DNA of 64,000 nt from Prostheceraeus crozeri (GCA_907163375.1 CAJQUW010003623.1:310001-374000); one strand, 5' to 3'. Numbered from the stretch's first letter, positions 37,890 through 47,271 are shown. Numbers and translations: made by a program. Notes: generated by a model not told the origin, from the letters alone.

Positions 37890-39250
37890 ATCTTTATATC
37901 CATTTGCGATCAATTTCAATCAATTTCCATTGCTTAGAAGGAATCTATAAACAGAATCAGTATAAAGTTTGAATTTCACGTCACAGTTATCGAGCAAAAG
38001 GTAAAGGAGGTGGGTTAGAAAGCTAGGAATGGGGCTGTGCAATAGGTATCATTGGACTACATAGTACCAATTGATGCACTTAAAAAAATGATTAATTTAC
38101 TGACGATAATCTGCACGTCATAGAAATGATGAGATAATAGAAAAGATATAAAAGCTATGAGTATGATGTAAGAAATTAAGCAACATCTCACACTAAAAAA
38201 GCACAGCATCAAAACAGTGTTGATTAATATGTGAATGAGAAAGAATATCATTTTGAGGCATTCAAAGGCCATACTTATCTTATCGTAATGAGATGCATTT
38301 TCCGGTTTATTCTACTTGATATGGAAACTTGCCAAAGCATCACCAGAATTGCAACTTTGAAAGATTTGAAACAATGGTCACCATAATGGATAGGGTACAT
38401 ATAAGGAACTCATTTTAAGGCTCCATTTTTTATGTTCAGTATGATGCTATTGGGGATTGCTTAGGCTTAATGAGTGGGATAACTTTTTTCAAACGTGTTT
38501 AGTTCAAAATTGTACAAAATCCATTTACAAGGGGTTACAGTGTGTAATGTCACGCAAGATATCTTCAACGTGATCATCTGTGGTCTCCACCACTTAAATT
38601 CACACGAATATTAATCAACCATTTGTTAATGTACGCATCCCATTTTCTCTTACTCCTCATCTTTGTAACATTTTTCTCATTTTTGCACCGATCTTCTCTC
38701 GCTTCTAGCTTCTGGCAGTTTCATTTCATTGGCAGCCCTTGCTTGTCGTTCATTGTAGACAACAATCCTGCGATGTTCAGGATCACAGAAGCATGCAGAA
38801 GCAACATTTGCACCTTATACTAATCCTTAAAGCATCTTGTAAGGGACAAGTATAGAAACTAATTATGTCAGGGTCGACTAGCAGACTTCAACGTGGTGTC
38901 ACTTGCAATTTGTTGCAGATCAAGCCTATCTTAAAGCTGAATGTCGGTAAGCTTAACAAAGTTTGACGAATTCAGAAAATTTGTATAGGTGGAAACACTC
39001 GCTCCCTTTTTATCTTAGTCTCAGAGTTTCATTTATTTTCATAAAACAGAAGAAGCAATTTTGATTGCGAACCTGTCCTCATGAAACTTAACATAATGAA
39101 GCTACTTTGAACATTGTTTTTAAGTCGACAACAATACTCTAATAATAGATTGTGCTGAAATTGTTATCTTGGAGTATGTCATCAGTCACAAATGCATTGT
39201 ATTGCATTTGTATTTATTCGTAATTGAAAATCACATTGAAATACAGGTGG
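37890..39250. other. gene-free host stretch
   Basis: No supported feature; no downstream exon for the 37.6-kb candidate could be recognised. Confidence 0.4.
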
Positions 39251-39259
39251 AATTATGTC

Positions 39260-39740
39260 AGATGTCCACAATAAAGTGCTTTAATGCGAAAAATCACAAA
39301 GTCATCGATTGCCGGTGCATACCGCATGTGAATGGTACAAATAAGTTACTTATTTGTATTTTGTATGTAGGATAGGACGTTTTGAGTGGACGGACAAGTT
39401 CGGCATTATCTGGCAAATTGCATCTGCATGGTCATAAAGTACATCACGAAATAGGCGATGAGTAGTTGCAAAGCGCCTCTACTTCGAAGAGGGTAGCCCA
39501 GGATAAGCACAGTCAGAGACACGAAGGTCTTTCGGTGGGGAACAAATTAATTTATACACACGGTTCTGGAATCTTTCAATTTTACATTCAATATTTGCAG
39601 GCAAACACGCAAATAATGGTGACGCATATTCGAAAAGACTACGAATTATAGAAAAAGATGGACATCTCAAGCCGGATTGGGATACTATCGGCTTTAAATT
39701 TCTGAAACCATAGAATCTTTGATTATTGGAAGTTAAAATT
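39260..39740 (-). pseudogene. LINE C-terminal fragment (CR1/L2-like)
   Basis: The minus strand gives IIRSLFEYASPLFACLPANIECKIERFQNRVYKLI, which fits the LEYASP and ERxQ-R blocks near the C-terminus of CR1/L2-like LINE polyproteins. More degraded frames continue towards 39260. Short, truncated and interrupted. Confidence 0.6.
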
Positions 39741-40569
39741 CTGCACTACACTTTGTATGACATCAGCCTAGTTAGGATTAGCATTCAACAAGCGCAGAAG
39801 AAATGAAAGACATCGTCTGTAGAACGTTTTTCTTGTGCGCTTGATGATCTGAACTCCAGTGCGAGTCATCACTCCAAGGATCAAAAACATCCGAATGATA
39901 AGATTACTTTTTCTCACCTGGAAGAGAACATCAAGGTTGAGTATCAGATTGTCCTCCTTATTATCTTCCGGCCAAACAACACTGTCTGATTTTAATGAAT
40001 CATGTAGATTACTTATCAAAGGTAGCTGATTTACACAATGACCGTTGAAGATAATCCCTAAATCCAGACACGGGTCGACCTTATCCATTTCAGACTTTGA
40101 ACCTCATCGAAATCGCATAATCTGAATCGGTGCCTATTTAACCCGTTCATGCATCAACTATTTTCAATTTTTTTATGAATTTCTATCAAATGCAATTTGC
40201 GGGCTTTCTAGGCATCCACGAGGTCGATAGCAGTGACATTAGAATTGCATTGATGACGGAATGCTGCACAATGTTGCCTCAAAAGGTGCGGGTCGAAATG
40301 TTGCCAAATGATCACAACAGGAATGAAAGGGTTAATTTCTAACTTGTTGGTAAGAATTGTTCAAAAGTCACTACAAAATATACATGCACAAATCCAGCAT
40401 GTGAACCTCCTAATGGTGGCTTTCTTCTGCCATAACTAGCTTATCTTTGTACGTGTAATAAATAGCAAAATAAAACTTGAAATCTTCAACATTTAGCATC
40501 ATTTGAAAGGATTAGCACTGCATGTATATCGAATTTTGACACAAGGATTTTTTGATGATTCGATTTTTA

Positions 40570-40970
40570 TGATGTCGAAATCGTTGAATGTACTGATAGC
40601 AGCAGATTGCAGTGTTTGATTTCTGAATGCAATACAACTCCAGAGCATGTATAGGAAACGTGAGAGTTTTCCCGATATCCGATGCGGACGTTGACGATCA
40701 TGGTTCTCCATTTTTCTCTATCCGTAGAGGTCCTGATGATGTCGACCTTCTTGACTTGCAATCAATTGGGAGACTGTGGACGTAGGTTAGTGTTGTCCTT
40801 CTTTTCAGTCTTCTTGCGTCTATTTTCCTGTTGCCACTACGTTCTCCACTTGCCCCTTTCACATCTCGTGTCCAAAGTGCTTCGCCTGTCGATCCCTGAT
40901 AGTATGAACAACACTTTTTTCGCTCTGGATCATCGCAGCACATCACAATTTGACACGTGATGTCCATGGT
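40570..40970 (-). pseudogene. LINE C-terminal fragment
   Basis: A minus-strand frame reads KKVDIIRTSTDREKWRTMIVNVR, matching the A-x-DR-x-WR ending of endonuclease/RT polyproteins of RTE-like LINEs. Upstream WTRDVKGA and TNLRP-like blocks lie in other frames, so it is decayed. Only the last 100 or so codons are represented. Confidence 0.45.
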
Positions 40971-40989
40971 ATGCGCAACATGCGCCGTT

Positions 40990-41040
40990 AAGTCCCGTTC
41001 ACACGATTCACACGATGATACTAATGTCGTGACATTCGCT
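40990..41040 (+). repeat. left member of an outward-facing inverted pair around the Polinton
   Basis: AAGTCCCGTTCACACGA then GATACTAATGTCGTGACA. The reverse complement of a similar block sits at 60830-60882, so the two face each other like the ends of an older element. Confidence 0.5.
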
Positions 41041-41099
41041 TGACTGACTCATTTCTTCATAGATAGCTATAGAAATTGATAACAATAAAACCTCTAGAA

Positions 41100-41330
41100 T
41101 GGAAATTAAGCTTCATGCAATGCACAATAACGGCACATAAATTGCACGCATTTTCACTTAGATGCACCTACCAACGTCTGTATCATTGGGTTAGAATCAG
41201 TCACATGAATAAATCAAAGCCTTTAATTGGTTCTTCATGCCCCAACTTAGTTCCCCCCGGATGTGCCGCGACCTTGAGTCAATTTCCATTCTAGCGAGCT
41301 TCAGATAAACAGTTCATTTCTATGTAGATA
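41100..41330 (+). repeat. dispersed repeat, copy 1 (direct copy at 62360-62570)
   Basis: Shares GCTTCATG-AATGCACAATA, TCATGCCCCAACTTAG and CAATTTCCATTCTAG blocks with the other copy, in the same order and orientation. No coding potential. Family unknown. Confidence 0.6.
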
Positions 41331-41683
41331 GCTGACTTTCTGAGGTGCTGCGAGGGCGCGGGGGAGTTCAGATTTTGTTTCGCGGCATCGATGTCGAGGT
41401 ATCAAAATCTGTTGATATGGGACATCATTGCCATGACACTAACCTTGGCGGTCATAGCTTGATTGTGCTTGAAGACAAGATCGTACAAGGAATGATATTA
41501 GTCACATGACAGTGCTAGAGACAAAACTCACGAATAAGACGTAGGTGTGTTGTTGAAATGAAATTGTCAGGACAATCATTTTTGAAGCTGCAGCGAATTA
41601 AAATCACGTCGACTGATATTCTGTTCTTTCTGGAGTGCTACCAAATCTAGGGAAGATTGCAAAGGCAGTTTGGTATTTTGCGG

Positions 41684-41689
41684 AGGCAA
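41684..41689. repeat. Polinton target-site duplication, left
   Basis: AGGCAA, against AGGCAG at 60229-60234. Six bases is the duplication size of Polintons; the pair differs at one position. Confidence 0.8.
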
Positions 41690-42391
41690 AGTAATGGGCA
41701 AAAGACCGTTCCAGGACAGGACACCATAAAATTCAAAAAAATAGTATCTTTAAAAACGACATAAATTCATGAATTTGAACCCTTTTTCAGGTTTTTAAGA
41801 CCTAAATACATGAATTTAGTCCATTCAAAAAGTACCATTTTTTCAAAAAATGGTATTTTTAAAAACAACATAAATTCATGAATTTGAACCCTTTTTCAGG
41901 TTATGAAGACCTAAATTCATAAATTTGGGCGTTTTTAAAAATACCCAGTTTTTCAAATTTTTCAAAATCTCAAATTTGAGAATTGCAATTTTCACCCTTA
42001 AAATCATGACCGTTCTAGGACACCGAAAATCATAAAAGTTGAAAATCTCAAATTTGAGAATTACAATTTTTACCTTGAAAATCATGACCGTTCTAGGACA
42101 CCGAAAAAATCAGAAAAGTTAAGAATCTCAAATTTGAGAATTACAATCGGGCGAAGCCCTAGAACCTTCGGTTCGATTTTCATTGCTTAAATCATGACCG
42201 TTCAAGGTCATGTAGAACCGGACACCAAAAAATCATAAAAGTTGAGAATTTCAAATTCATGAATTTTATCCATCTTTCAGGTTTTTAAAATATATCATGT
42301 GACTAATAATATTTCTTTAAAAGTGGAAGAAACAAAAGTGGAAGAAGCCGCAAGAATATATCCTTCAATATCATATGAACGTAGTTCTACT
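41690..42391 (+). repeat. Polinton terminal inverted repeat, left
   Basis: The outer roughly 630 bp looks near-identical to the right repeat. The innermost roughly 75 bp is a visibly diverged copy. Inside are several 70-80-bp tandem units, each holding CTCAAATTTGAGAATT and CATGACCGTTC-AGGACACC blocks, and palindromes such as AAATTTGAGAA/TTCTCAAATTT. Confidence 0.95.
42149..42174. repeat. mini-hairpin pair, left TIR
   Basis: GGGC-GAA-GCCC (42149-42159) and GAACC-TTC-GGTTC (42162-42174), both with 3-nt loops, sitting inside one of the tandem TIR units that otherwise lack them. Confidence 0.85.
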
Positions 42392-42394
42392 ACC

Positions 42395-42450
42395 CCCTCC
42401 CTTCTAACTTCTAGGGGTCCCTTCTGACTTCTAGGGGCCCCTTAAGAAAT
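42395..42450 (+). repeat. short tandem repeat before the protease gene
   Basis: CCCTTCTAACTTCTAGGGG repeated as CCCTTCTGACTTCTAGGGG, closing with the palindrome AGGGGCCCCT. Confidence 0.7.
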
Positions 42451-42464
42451 TTTTTTATTATAAA

Positions 42465-42953
42465 ATGAACAACATAAATGAGTTTTTAAGATTATATGGA
42501 ACGCAAACTACGACAAATTTCGACCTAAAGAAAATCGCAAATGAATTAGGAATAAAGAATTTTCATGTTCTAATGAGAGACGAATTACAATTCCTAAAAA
42601 ATAAACCAACAGGAACCTTCAGTTCACGGAACAAAGTTCCATCAATAACTGTAAATTTCATAACAAATCTTCATACGTCAAATGAAAAAGGTGTACATTG
42701 GTCAGCAGGCGTTAAAAATCATCAGCAGAACTATTATTTTGATCGCCCGGAGGCTGAGAACTATTGGTTCGATTCATACGGTTTGCCCCCTACAAATGAA
42801 GTAAAAGAATTACTTGGAACGGGAACATACAATACGTTTCAAATTCAAACACCAGGCACTACTTATTGTGGACAATTATGTTTATACGTTTTGTACAAAT
42901 TACAAAAAGGAGTACCATTTCTAGATATTATGTTAGAGTTAAACAATCTATAA
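42465..42953 (+). CDS. Polinton adenain-like cysteine protease
   Basis: A 162-residue protease of the adenovirus protease family (clan CE), which in this family matures virion proteins. His78 in VHWSAG, Asp103 in WFDSYG, Gln128 and Cys135 in TTYCGQLC reproduce the His-acid-Gln-Cys catalytic arrangement. The Gln-to-Cys spacing of seven matches adenain. The length is normal for Polinton proteases. The start at 42465 follows an A/T-rich leader with no upstream in-frame ATG that would fit better. It is convergent with the integrase gene, 34 bp away. It is the only rightward gene in the left part, which is its usual place next to the terminal repeat. Confidence 0.9.
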   Translation: MNNINEFLRLYGTQTTTNFDLKKIANELGIKNFHVLMRDELQFLKNKPTGTFSSRNKVPSITVNFITNLHTSNEKGVHWSAGVKNHQQNYYFDRPEAENYWFDSYGLPPTNEVKELLGTGTYNTFQIQTPGTTYCGQLCLYVLYKLQKGVPFLDIMLELNNL

Positions 42954-42957
42954 CTCA

Positions 42958-42987
42958 AGCGAAGCTAGCTAAAGCGCCACCTAAAGG
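42958..42987. repeat. mini-hairpin cluster between protease and integrase genes
   Basis: AGC-GAA-GCT at 42958-42966, then GCT-AA-AGC and ACCT-AA-AGGT. Shorter stems than elsewhere, but the same design. Being between convergent stops, they could aid 3'-end formation. Confidence 0.55.
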
Positions 42988-44337
42988 TTAAAGCTCTGTT
43001 TTCTGTAATTCATTTTGATAAAAACGACCTCTGATATCCTCATTATCTAAATCTTTAATTTCATAAGTAATCGGATAAGTTTGATTTATTTTGCAAACTT
43101 CAAATATTTCTTTAGTCCAATAGCCAACAAAGCCTTTTTCAAATTTATTCTTATATTTAAATATTCTAACTCTATCTCCAATTTTAAATTTCGGCTTAAG
43201 TTTCTGCAAATTCGGATTACTCTCATTCAAATTATTATTCTCGAATATTTTCTTTCGTATCAAATCAGGGTCGTCAGAAGCATTCTTTGGAGTTTCTTCA
43301 ATAGCAGAATGAACTTTATTATTGTACTCTTCTACAACTCCTGGTAATATCTTCAACCATTTCTGATTTCTTTGCTCAGTAAATTTCTTGAATAATTTAT
43401 TTTTTAACGTCCGATTGAATCTTTCTATCACTACAGCTTTTCCAGCATTTTCAGTTGAATAAACAATTTCAAATAGTGGCTGAACGTTTCTGTTATAAAA
43501 TTCCGACCCTTTATCAACAAACAATGTCCTTGGCTTTCTATTACTTTCTTTAAAGATTCCTTCAAACGCATATTTAACTGATAGACCACTTTTATTTTTT
43601 AAAGGCTTTACCCAAGCGTATCGTGTATATAAATCTATAACGGTCAATGCGTATTTGTAGTCCCTTTCATTCGGCATATGAATAAGATCAGCACTCCAAA
43701 TATCATCTTTATTAAATACTTTTACTTTCAATAAATATTTAGGCCTTCTGTATTCTTTATGAATTTCAGACGCGTAGGTTCGAGCGTTGCTCTCAGAGTT
43801 ATTAGTTCGAGCGTTGCTCTCAGGGTTATTAGTTTCATTTAAACCCTGACCGAATAATATTTTAGCTTGTAAAGCTTTCTTAACAAACATTCTTTCAATT
43901 CTTTCTCTAAATGTAGGATTCTGAATACTATCTAATTCTTGAATCATCTTCTTATCAGCTGCATGTCGAGAACTTAGATCATGATTTCGATAAGCTAAAT
44001 CATGCCTGTAAGCGGCGGCATCTACTCTATTTATTGGTTCTTCACCTGGTTTCGGATTATTATTCTCATCTAGTCTTATATCTAATCGAGTTCCTGGACC
44101 GGTATATGAATGACCAGGAAGATGTTTTTCTTTCGAATACTTACTCCAAATAAATCCAGGAAAGTTTTCTAATGTTTTTTGTATGTCACCACCGTAGGTA
44201 GTAGTCAAACTTTGTTTGTTGTCGTTACCTTCATAAATTTTACAATTTGAGTTTTTATTTTTGTTTAATAGATAATTCAATAAATCTAAATTAGAAATTT
44301 TTAATTTAGTTAAATTTTCGGAATTTGTAGAATTCAT
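42988..44337 (-). CDS. Polinton integrase with N-terminal phospholipase A2 domain
   Basis: A 449-residue protein with two domains. Residues about 70-165 look like the parvovirus VP1-type phospholipase A2: calcium loop YTGPG (78-82), catalytic HDLAY (112-116) and a supporting Asp near 128. In parvoviruses this domain helps virions leave endosomes. A linker with a duplicated ESNART segment follows. Residues about 200-355 form a retroviral-type (rve) integrase core: Asp217 in WSADLIHM, Asp275 in LFVDKGSEF and Glu305 in VIERFNRT. Residues about 380-449 (KFKIGDRVRI, GYWTKEIFEV) are the SH3/chromo-like tail usual in Polinton integrases. Integrase inserts the element. Such PLA2 domains occur in Polinton-related elements; the fusion to integrase is the odd part. 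Confidence 0.85.
   Translation of the reverse strand: MNSTNSENLTKLKISNLDLLNYLLNKNKNSNCKIYEGNDNKQSLTTTYGGDIQKTLENFPGFIWSKYSKEKHLPGHSYTGPGTRLDIRLDENNNPKPGEEPINRVDAAAYRHDLAYRNHDLSSRHAADKKMIQELDSIQNPTFRERIERMFVKKALQAKILFGQGLNETNNPESNARTNNSESNARTYASEIHKEYRRPKYLLKVKVFNKDDIWSADLIHMPNERDYKYALTVIDLYTRYAWVKPLKNKSGLSVKYAFEGIFKESNRKPRTLFVDKGSEFYNRNVQPLFEIVYSTENAGKAVVIERFNRTLKNKLFKKFTEQRNQKWLKILPGVVEEYNNKVHSAIEETPKNASDDPDLIRKKIFENNNLNESNPNLQKLKPKFKIGDRVRIFKYKNKFEKGFVGYWTKEIFEVCKINQTYPITYEIKDLDNEDIRGRFYQNELQKTEL
43782..43819. repeat. two mini-hairpins inside the integrase linker
   Basis: GAGC-GTT-GCTC at 43782-43792 and again at 43809-43819, within a 27-bp direct duplication that encodes the repeated SNART segment between the two protein domains. 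Confidence 0.75.
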
Positions 44338-44394
44338 TTTAAAAGATAAAAAAAAATTAAAAAGATAAAATAAAATAATTGTTTTACCTAATCA

Positions 44395-44436
44395 GACCAA
44401 AGGTCCTGAGGTTTTAACCTATCGGACCAAAGGTCC
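44395..44436. repeat. mini-hairpin pair in the spacer after the PX-like gene
   Basis: GACC-AAA-GGTC (44395-44405) and GGACC-AAA-GGTCC (44424-44436), in a 28-bp tandem duplication that also repeats CCTGAGGTT. Confidence 0.8.
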
Positions 44437-44444
44437 TGAGGTTA

Positions 44445-44930
44445 TTACCGAATCATACTAGGACTTAGATATATTCCAGAACCATCTTTAGTTTCTTTAA
44501 TTTCAATTAAATCATCAACATTGTGGAGAATATTTTTAAGAACTCGTTTTCCTTCATCAACTAATTTTAATTTACTAATAAAATTATCTACTACTCCTTC
44601 ACCCCTAGCAACTTTCTCTAACTCTCTATTATGTCGTTTTTGTTCTTCTAATGCTGCCTTCTCTGATTTATTTTTATTTACTGCTTGGACAATACCAGCT
44701 GTCCCACCTGCAACACTTCCTGCTGCTGCTATGCCTCCTATTATTAGTGGAATTAATGGGAGAATCCCGCCATTCTTTTCTTCTTGTAATTGAATATTCT
44801 CTATCATTGGTTTACTTATGTAATACTTTTTTTTATTAATAGTAATAGTTTTAGGGGTATTTTTGTCAACAATATTACGTAATTTTAATTCAACAGTTTT
44901 ATTATTAATATTACTTTTCGCTTGGGACAT
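44445..44930 (-). CDS. Polinton minor virion-type protein with Gly/Ala-rich hydrophobic segment
   Basis: 161 residues. Around 58-85 lies a hydrophobic Gly/Ala-rich stretch (LPLIPLIIGGIAAAGSVAGG), followed by a charged helical region (KSEKAALEEQKRHNRELEK) and a C-terminus ending SGIYLSPSMIR. This layout is common in Polinton and adintovirus accessory virion proteins, sometimes compared with adenovirus pX or pVI, but I cannot assign it to either. It sits in the leftward block between the major capsid and integrase genes, as such proteins usually do. A role in the particle or in membrane disruption is inference. Start chosen at the first Met, which follows an A/T-rich leader. Confidence 0.6.
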   Translation of the reverse strand: MSQAKSNINNKTVELKLRNIVDKNTPKTITINKKKYYISKPMIENIQLQEEKNGGILPLIPLIIGGIAAAGSVAGGTAGIVQAVNKNKSEKAALEEQKRHNRELEKVARGEGVVDNFISKLKLVDEGKRVLKNILHNVDDLIEIKETKDGSGIYLSPSMIR

Positions 44931-44939
44931 TTTTAATAA

Positions 44940-45092
44940 AAAAAATTTAAGTTATCAAAAATTTAAATCTATTCTAGTTACCAAAAATTTTAAGTTACTA
45001 AAATTTTTAATCTATTCTAGTTATGAAAAATTTTTAAGTTAAGAATTTTTAATCTATTCTTGTTATGAAAAAATTTTAATTAATTTATTCTA
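44940..45092. repeat. tandem repeat of about 45 bp upstream of the PX-like gene
   Basis: About three diverged copies of a TTTTTAATCTATTCTAGTTATGAAAAA unit fill the spacer between the capsid and PX-like genes. Confidence 0.7.
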
Positions 45093-46414
45093 GTCATCTT
45101 CCCATTAAGAATTTCAATAGAATATTTTACATCTTCTAGCAATAAACCATAAGCCATCAATGAAGTTGTGGAATCTTTCTTTTCAATATTAATTGTTACA
45201 TCACAACCATTTTTAATAATATCTTCAGATTGTGCACTTAAATCGAAACAGAAAATTGGATATAAATGTCTCCAATCTCCAGGAGTTAATTGTGGTTCAA
45301 CTCCAAATTCTATACAAAGATTTCTATAAGCATCATATCCTTCCATAAATTGATTATTGGTATCATCGAATCTTAATGGATCAATTGGATATCGATTTTG
45401 ATTTAATGAAACTTGTAAACTTCGAATTGTATTAATATGAAAAATATTATTGTTCTTATCAAAACTTGGAGAATTATTTCTTTGAAATGTTAGTAATAAA
45501 TATCTTGGAGTATTCGCAGTTCTAGTAAAATGCCAGTTAAATCTTTGTTCGGAAAAAGTTACTGAACTAGCGGTACGCTTTAGAAAATTAACTGGAATTG
45601 GTTTGTTAGTATTTAATCTTTTAGCAATAGCTGTTTCAATCTCTAAACTAGGAGTAATATGCTTAATCCACCATTCAAGTCTATCAATTTTTAAATATGC
45701 TTTTTTTCCAGTCTTACCAAAAAAGATTAATTCATTATTTGCTGTACGATGAATTATTAATTTAAATTTTAACTGATATGATATTTTAACATAATCTAAA
45801 TATCCGAATAATGGAGACAATGACCAATTTACTGTTTGCTTACTTTTCTTGTTAAATTCACGTCTTTCTTTATATGCAGTATTGTTTGTTTTATTTAAAT
45901 GTTTTGCAATATTTTCTACATCTTTCGCAATTCCTGCGGCATCTGTTCCAGCGTGAGTTAAATCCTCAATAATTATGCCATCATTAGTATCAGGAAACCA
46001 ACCTTCGATTTCATGCTTTTTATTATTTTCACCAATTATTACAAATCTAAGCATTGTATCAATTACACCTGGAGAATCACTTATTGTTTCTATATTTTGA
46101 GTTGCAACATCTAAACGCATTTGTGTAAATAATCTTGGAAAGAAATTATTCTCTAGTGTAATATTATCGGTATCTGGTAATGGTGTTGTAAAATTAGCAT
46201 CAGAATATAGAGAATATTCACAGTGTAAAAATGAATCAGGTAAATATAAATAACTCTGCTGATTATCAACTTCAAAGATTAAATCTCCTCCAGTATTTAC
46301 TCTACTGGAAGATCCGGGATTCATAGCAATTCTTATATAGTCATTCTTTTTTTGATTATAACTGACGAACGGAGGATCGTCTAATCTAAATTTATTTTCG
46401 ATAAGCGAAGACAT
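45080..46414 (-). CDS. Polinton major capsid protein (double jelly roll)
   Basis: 444 residues, the expected place and size class for the hexon-like major capsid protein of Polintons. Recognisable blocks: NTGGDLIFEVDNQQSYLYLP near the N-terminus (first strands of the first barrel), NNFFPRLFTQMRLDV, a second barrel region with YLLLTFQRN and RSLQVSLNQNRYP, and the closing DWRHLYPIFCFDLSAQSEDI followed by TINIEKKD. The family forms trimers that tile an icosahedral shell. It is in the leftward block between two Gly/Ala-rich minor proteins. The assignment rests on the C-terminal YPIFCFDLS-Q-E pattern, which I recall as typical, and on gene order. Confidence 0.8.
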   Translation of the reverse strand: MSSLIENKFRLDDPPFVSYNQKKNDYIRIAMNPGSSSRVNTGGDLIFEVDNQQSYLYLPDSFLHCEYSLYSDANFTTPLPDTDNITLENNFFPRLFTQMRLDVATQNIETISDSPGVIDTMLRFVIIGENNKKHEIEGWFPDTNDGIIIEDLTHAGTDAAGIAKDVENIAKHLNKTNNTAYKERREFNKKSKQTVNWSLSPLFGYLDYVKISYQLKFKLIIHRTANNELIFFGKTGKKAYLKIDRLEWWIKHITPSLEIETAIAKRLNTNKPIPVNFLKRTASSVTFSEQRFNWHFTRTANTPRYLLLTFQRNNSPSFDKNNNIFHINTIRSLQVSLNQNRYPIDPLRFDDTNNQFMEGYDAYRNLCIEFGVEPQLTPGDWRHLYPIFCFDLSAQSEDIIKNGCDVTINIEKKDSTTSLMAYGLLLEDVKYSIEILNGKMTRIN

Positions 46415-46509
46415 TTTTATAAAAAATAATTTGACTTTTTGTTTTTCTCACAGATAGAAAAAAAATTTTTACTAAAATATAATTTTTAGAATTTTGCTAA
46501 AATATAATT

Positions 46510-47010
46510 TTAGAATTTTGCTAGACCAGCTCCGCTACAGCTTTGCTGGTTAGACCGAAGGTTGCTGCTCACGCCATTACCTCTTATTTCTTCAATTGTT
46601 TTTTTATTATTTTTATTTTCAATATGTTTACTATCACCATCAACAGCTATGTTAGCAATTTTGTTCTTTGTTTCATCTGAAAGTTTTTTTATTTCTTTTA
46701 GTTCTTCAGAATCATTCTTGAGTTTACGAATAGCTTCTAGTTGTTTTAATTCGTTTTGTGATTTAACAGCATTTGATATTGCACTAGCTGTACTACCTAT
46801 AGCAGCTGCTCCTTTTGCAGCAGATGTAATCAAATCTTTATTATTTTTTATCAAGTTAACGATACTACCAATACCAGAGAAGATCCCAGCTCCTTCTTTT
46901 TGAACGGTTTCTCTATTATCATAATGATAAACAGGATTCATACGTGGTTCATGAGCAATTTTTTGATTTGAAGCAAAATGTTTAAGATTGTGTTTATAAA
47001 TTATAGGCAT
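46510..47010 (-). CDS. Polinton minor virion-type protein (PX/pVI-like candidate)
   Basis: 166 residues. After a polar start come GAGIFSGIGSIVNLI and SAAKGAAAIGSTASAISNAV, an amphipathic Gly/Ala/Ser-rich region, then a long charged coiled-coil-like helix (LKQLEAIRKLKNDSEELKEIKKL). The layout recalls adenovirus pVI-like membrane-lytic or cementing proteins and the second minor protein often found next to Polinton capsid genes. The gene directly precedes the major capsid gene in transcription order. Its 3' end carries two mini-hairpins that contribute codons. Function is inferred from layout only. Confidence 0.55.
   Translation of the reverse strand: MPIIYKHNLKHFASNQKIAHEPRMNPVYHYDNRETVQKEGAGIFSGIGSIVNLIKNNKDLITSAAKGAAAIGSTASAISNAVKSQNELKQLEAIRKLKNDSEELKEIKKLSDETKNKIANIAVDGDSKHIENKNNKKTIEEIRGNGVSSNLRSNQQSCSGAGLAKF
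46538..46562. repeat. two mini-hairpins within the 3' end of the pVI-like gene
   Basis: CAGC-TTT-GCTG (46538-46548) and ACC-GAA-GGT (46554-46562), both read through in-frame near the C-terminus. Confidence 0.75.
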
Positions 47011-47051
47011 TTTTTAGTAATAAATTTGACTTTTAGGAAAAACATAAATAC

Positions 47052-47082
47052 GGGCGAAGCCCTGGAAGACATCTCCGATGTC
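47052..47082. repeat. double mini-hairpin, spacer copy
   Basis: GGGC-GAA-GCCC (47052-47062) joined by TGGAA to GACATC-TCC-GATGTC (47068-47082). It is the reverse of the two copies at the start of the polymerase gene. Confidence 0.85.
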
Positions 47083-47097
47083 CATTATAAAAAATGT

Positions 47098-47271
47098 TTA
47101 TTTTTTGTTCTTAACTTTTACAGATTGCGTTTTTGGTTTAACTTTATCAGGAACCAAACCTGCATCAATCATTCTTTTTATTCTATGATTTTCTTTCATA
47201 ATATTTCTTTCTTTTATTAACTCTTCTAATTGTTTAATTCTTTTAAAATTATTAGCTCTAATTTTATCCAT
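47098..47271 (-). CDS. 57-residue protein paralogous to the start of the 273-residue Polinton protein
   Basis: The minus-strand frame begins MDKIRANNFKRIKQLEELIK and continues ERNIMKENHR. The 273-residue protein at 56057 begins MDKVRADNFKRIKQLDELIK and continues QRNIMKENH. About 27 of the first 29 residues match or are conservative. After that the small protein ends on its own basic tail (VKVKNKK). This shows an internal duplication within the element. A helical, charged module is likely. The start has a good A-rich leader, and the gene lies in the leftward block just before the pVI-like gene. Function unknown. Confidence 0.65.
   Translation of the reverse strand: MDKIRANNFKRIKQLEELIKERNIMKENHRIKRMIDAGLVPDKVKPKTQSVKVKNKK

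Noticed and set aside
41876-42085. 69-codon open frame found identically in both Polinton TIRs
   Set aside because: It runs across AT-rich tandem TIR units and is explained by TIR identity; no start context or domain.
46562-46903. Long plus-strand open frame opposite the pVI-like gene, and similar ones opposite other Polinton genes
   Set aside because: Hydrophobic antisense by-products of AT-rich coding sequence; the minus-strand genes have family motifs.
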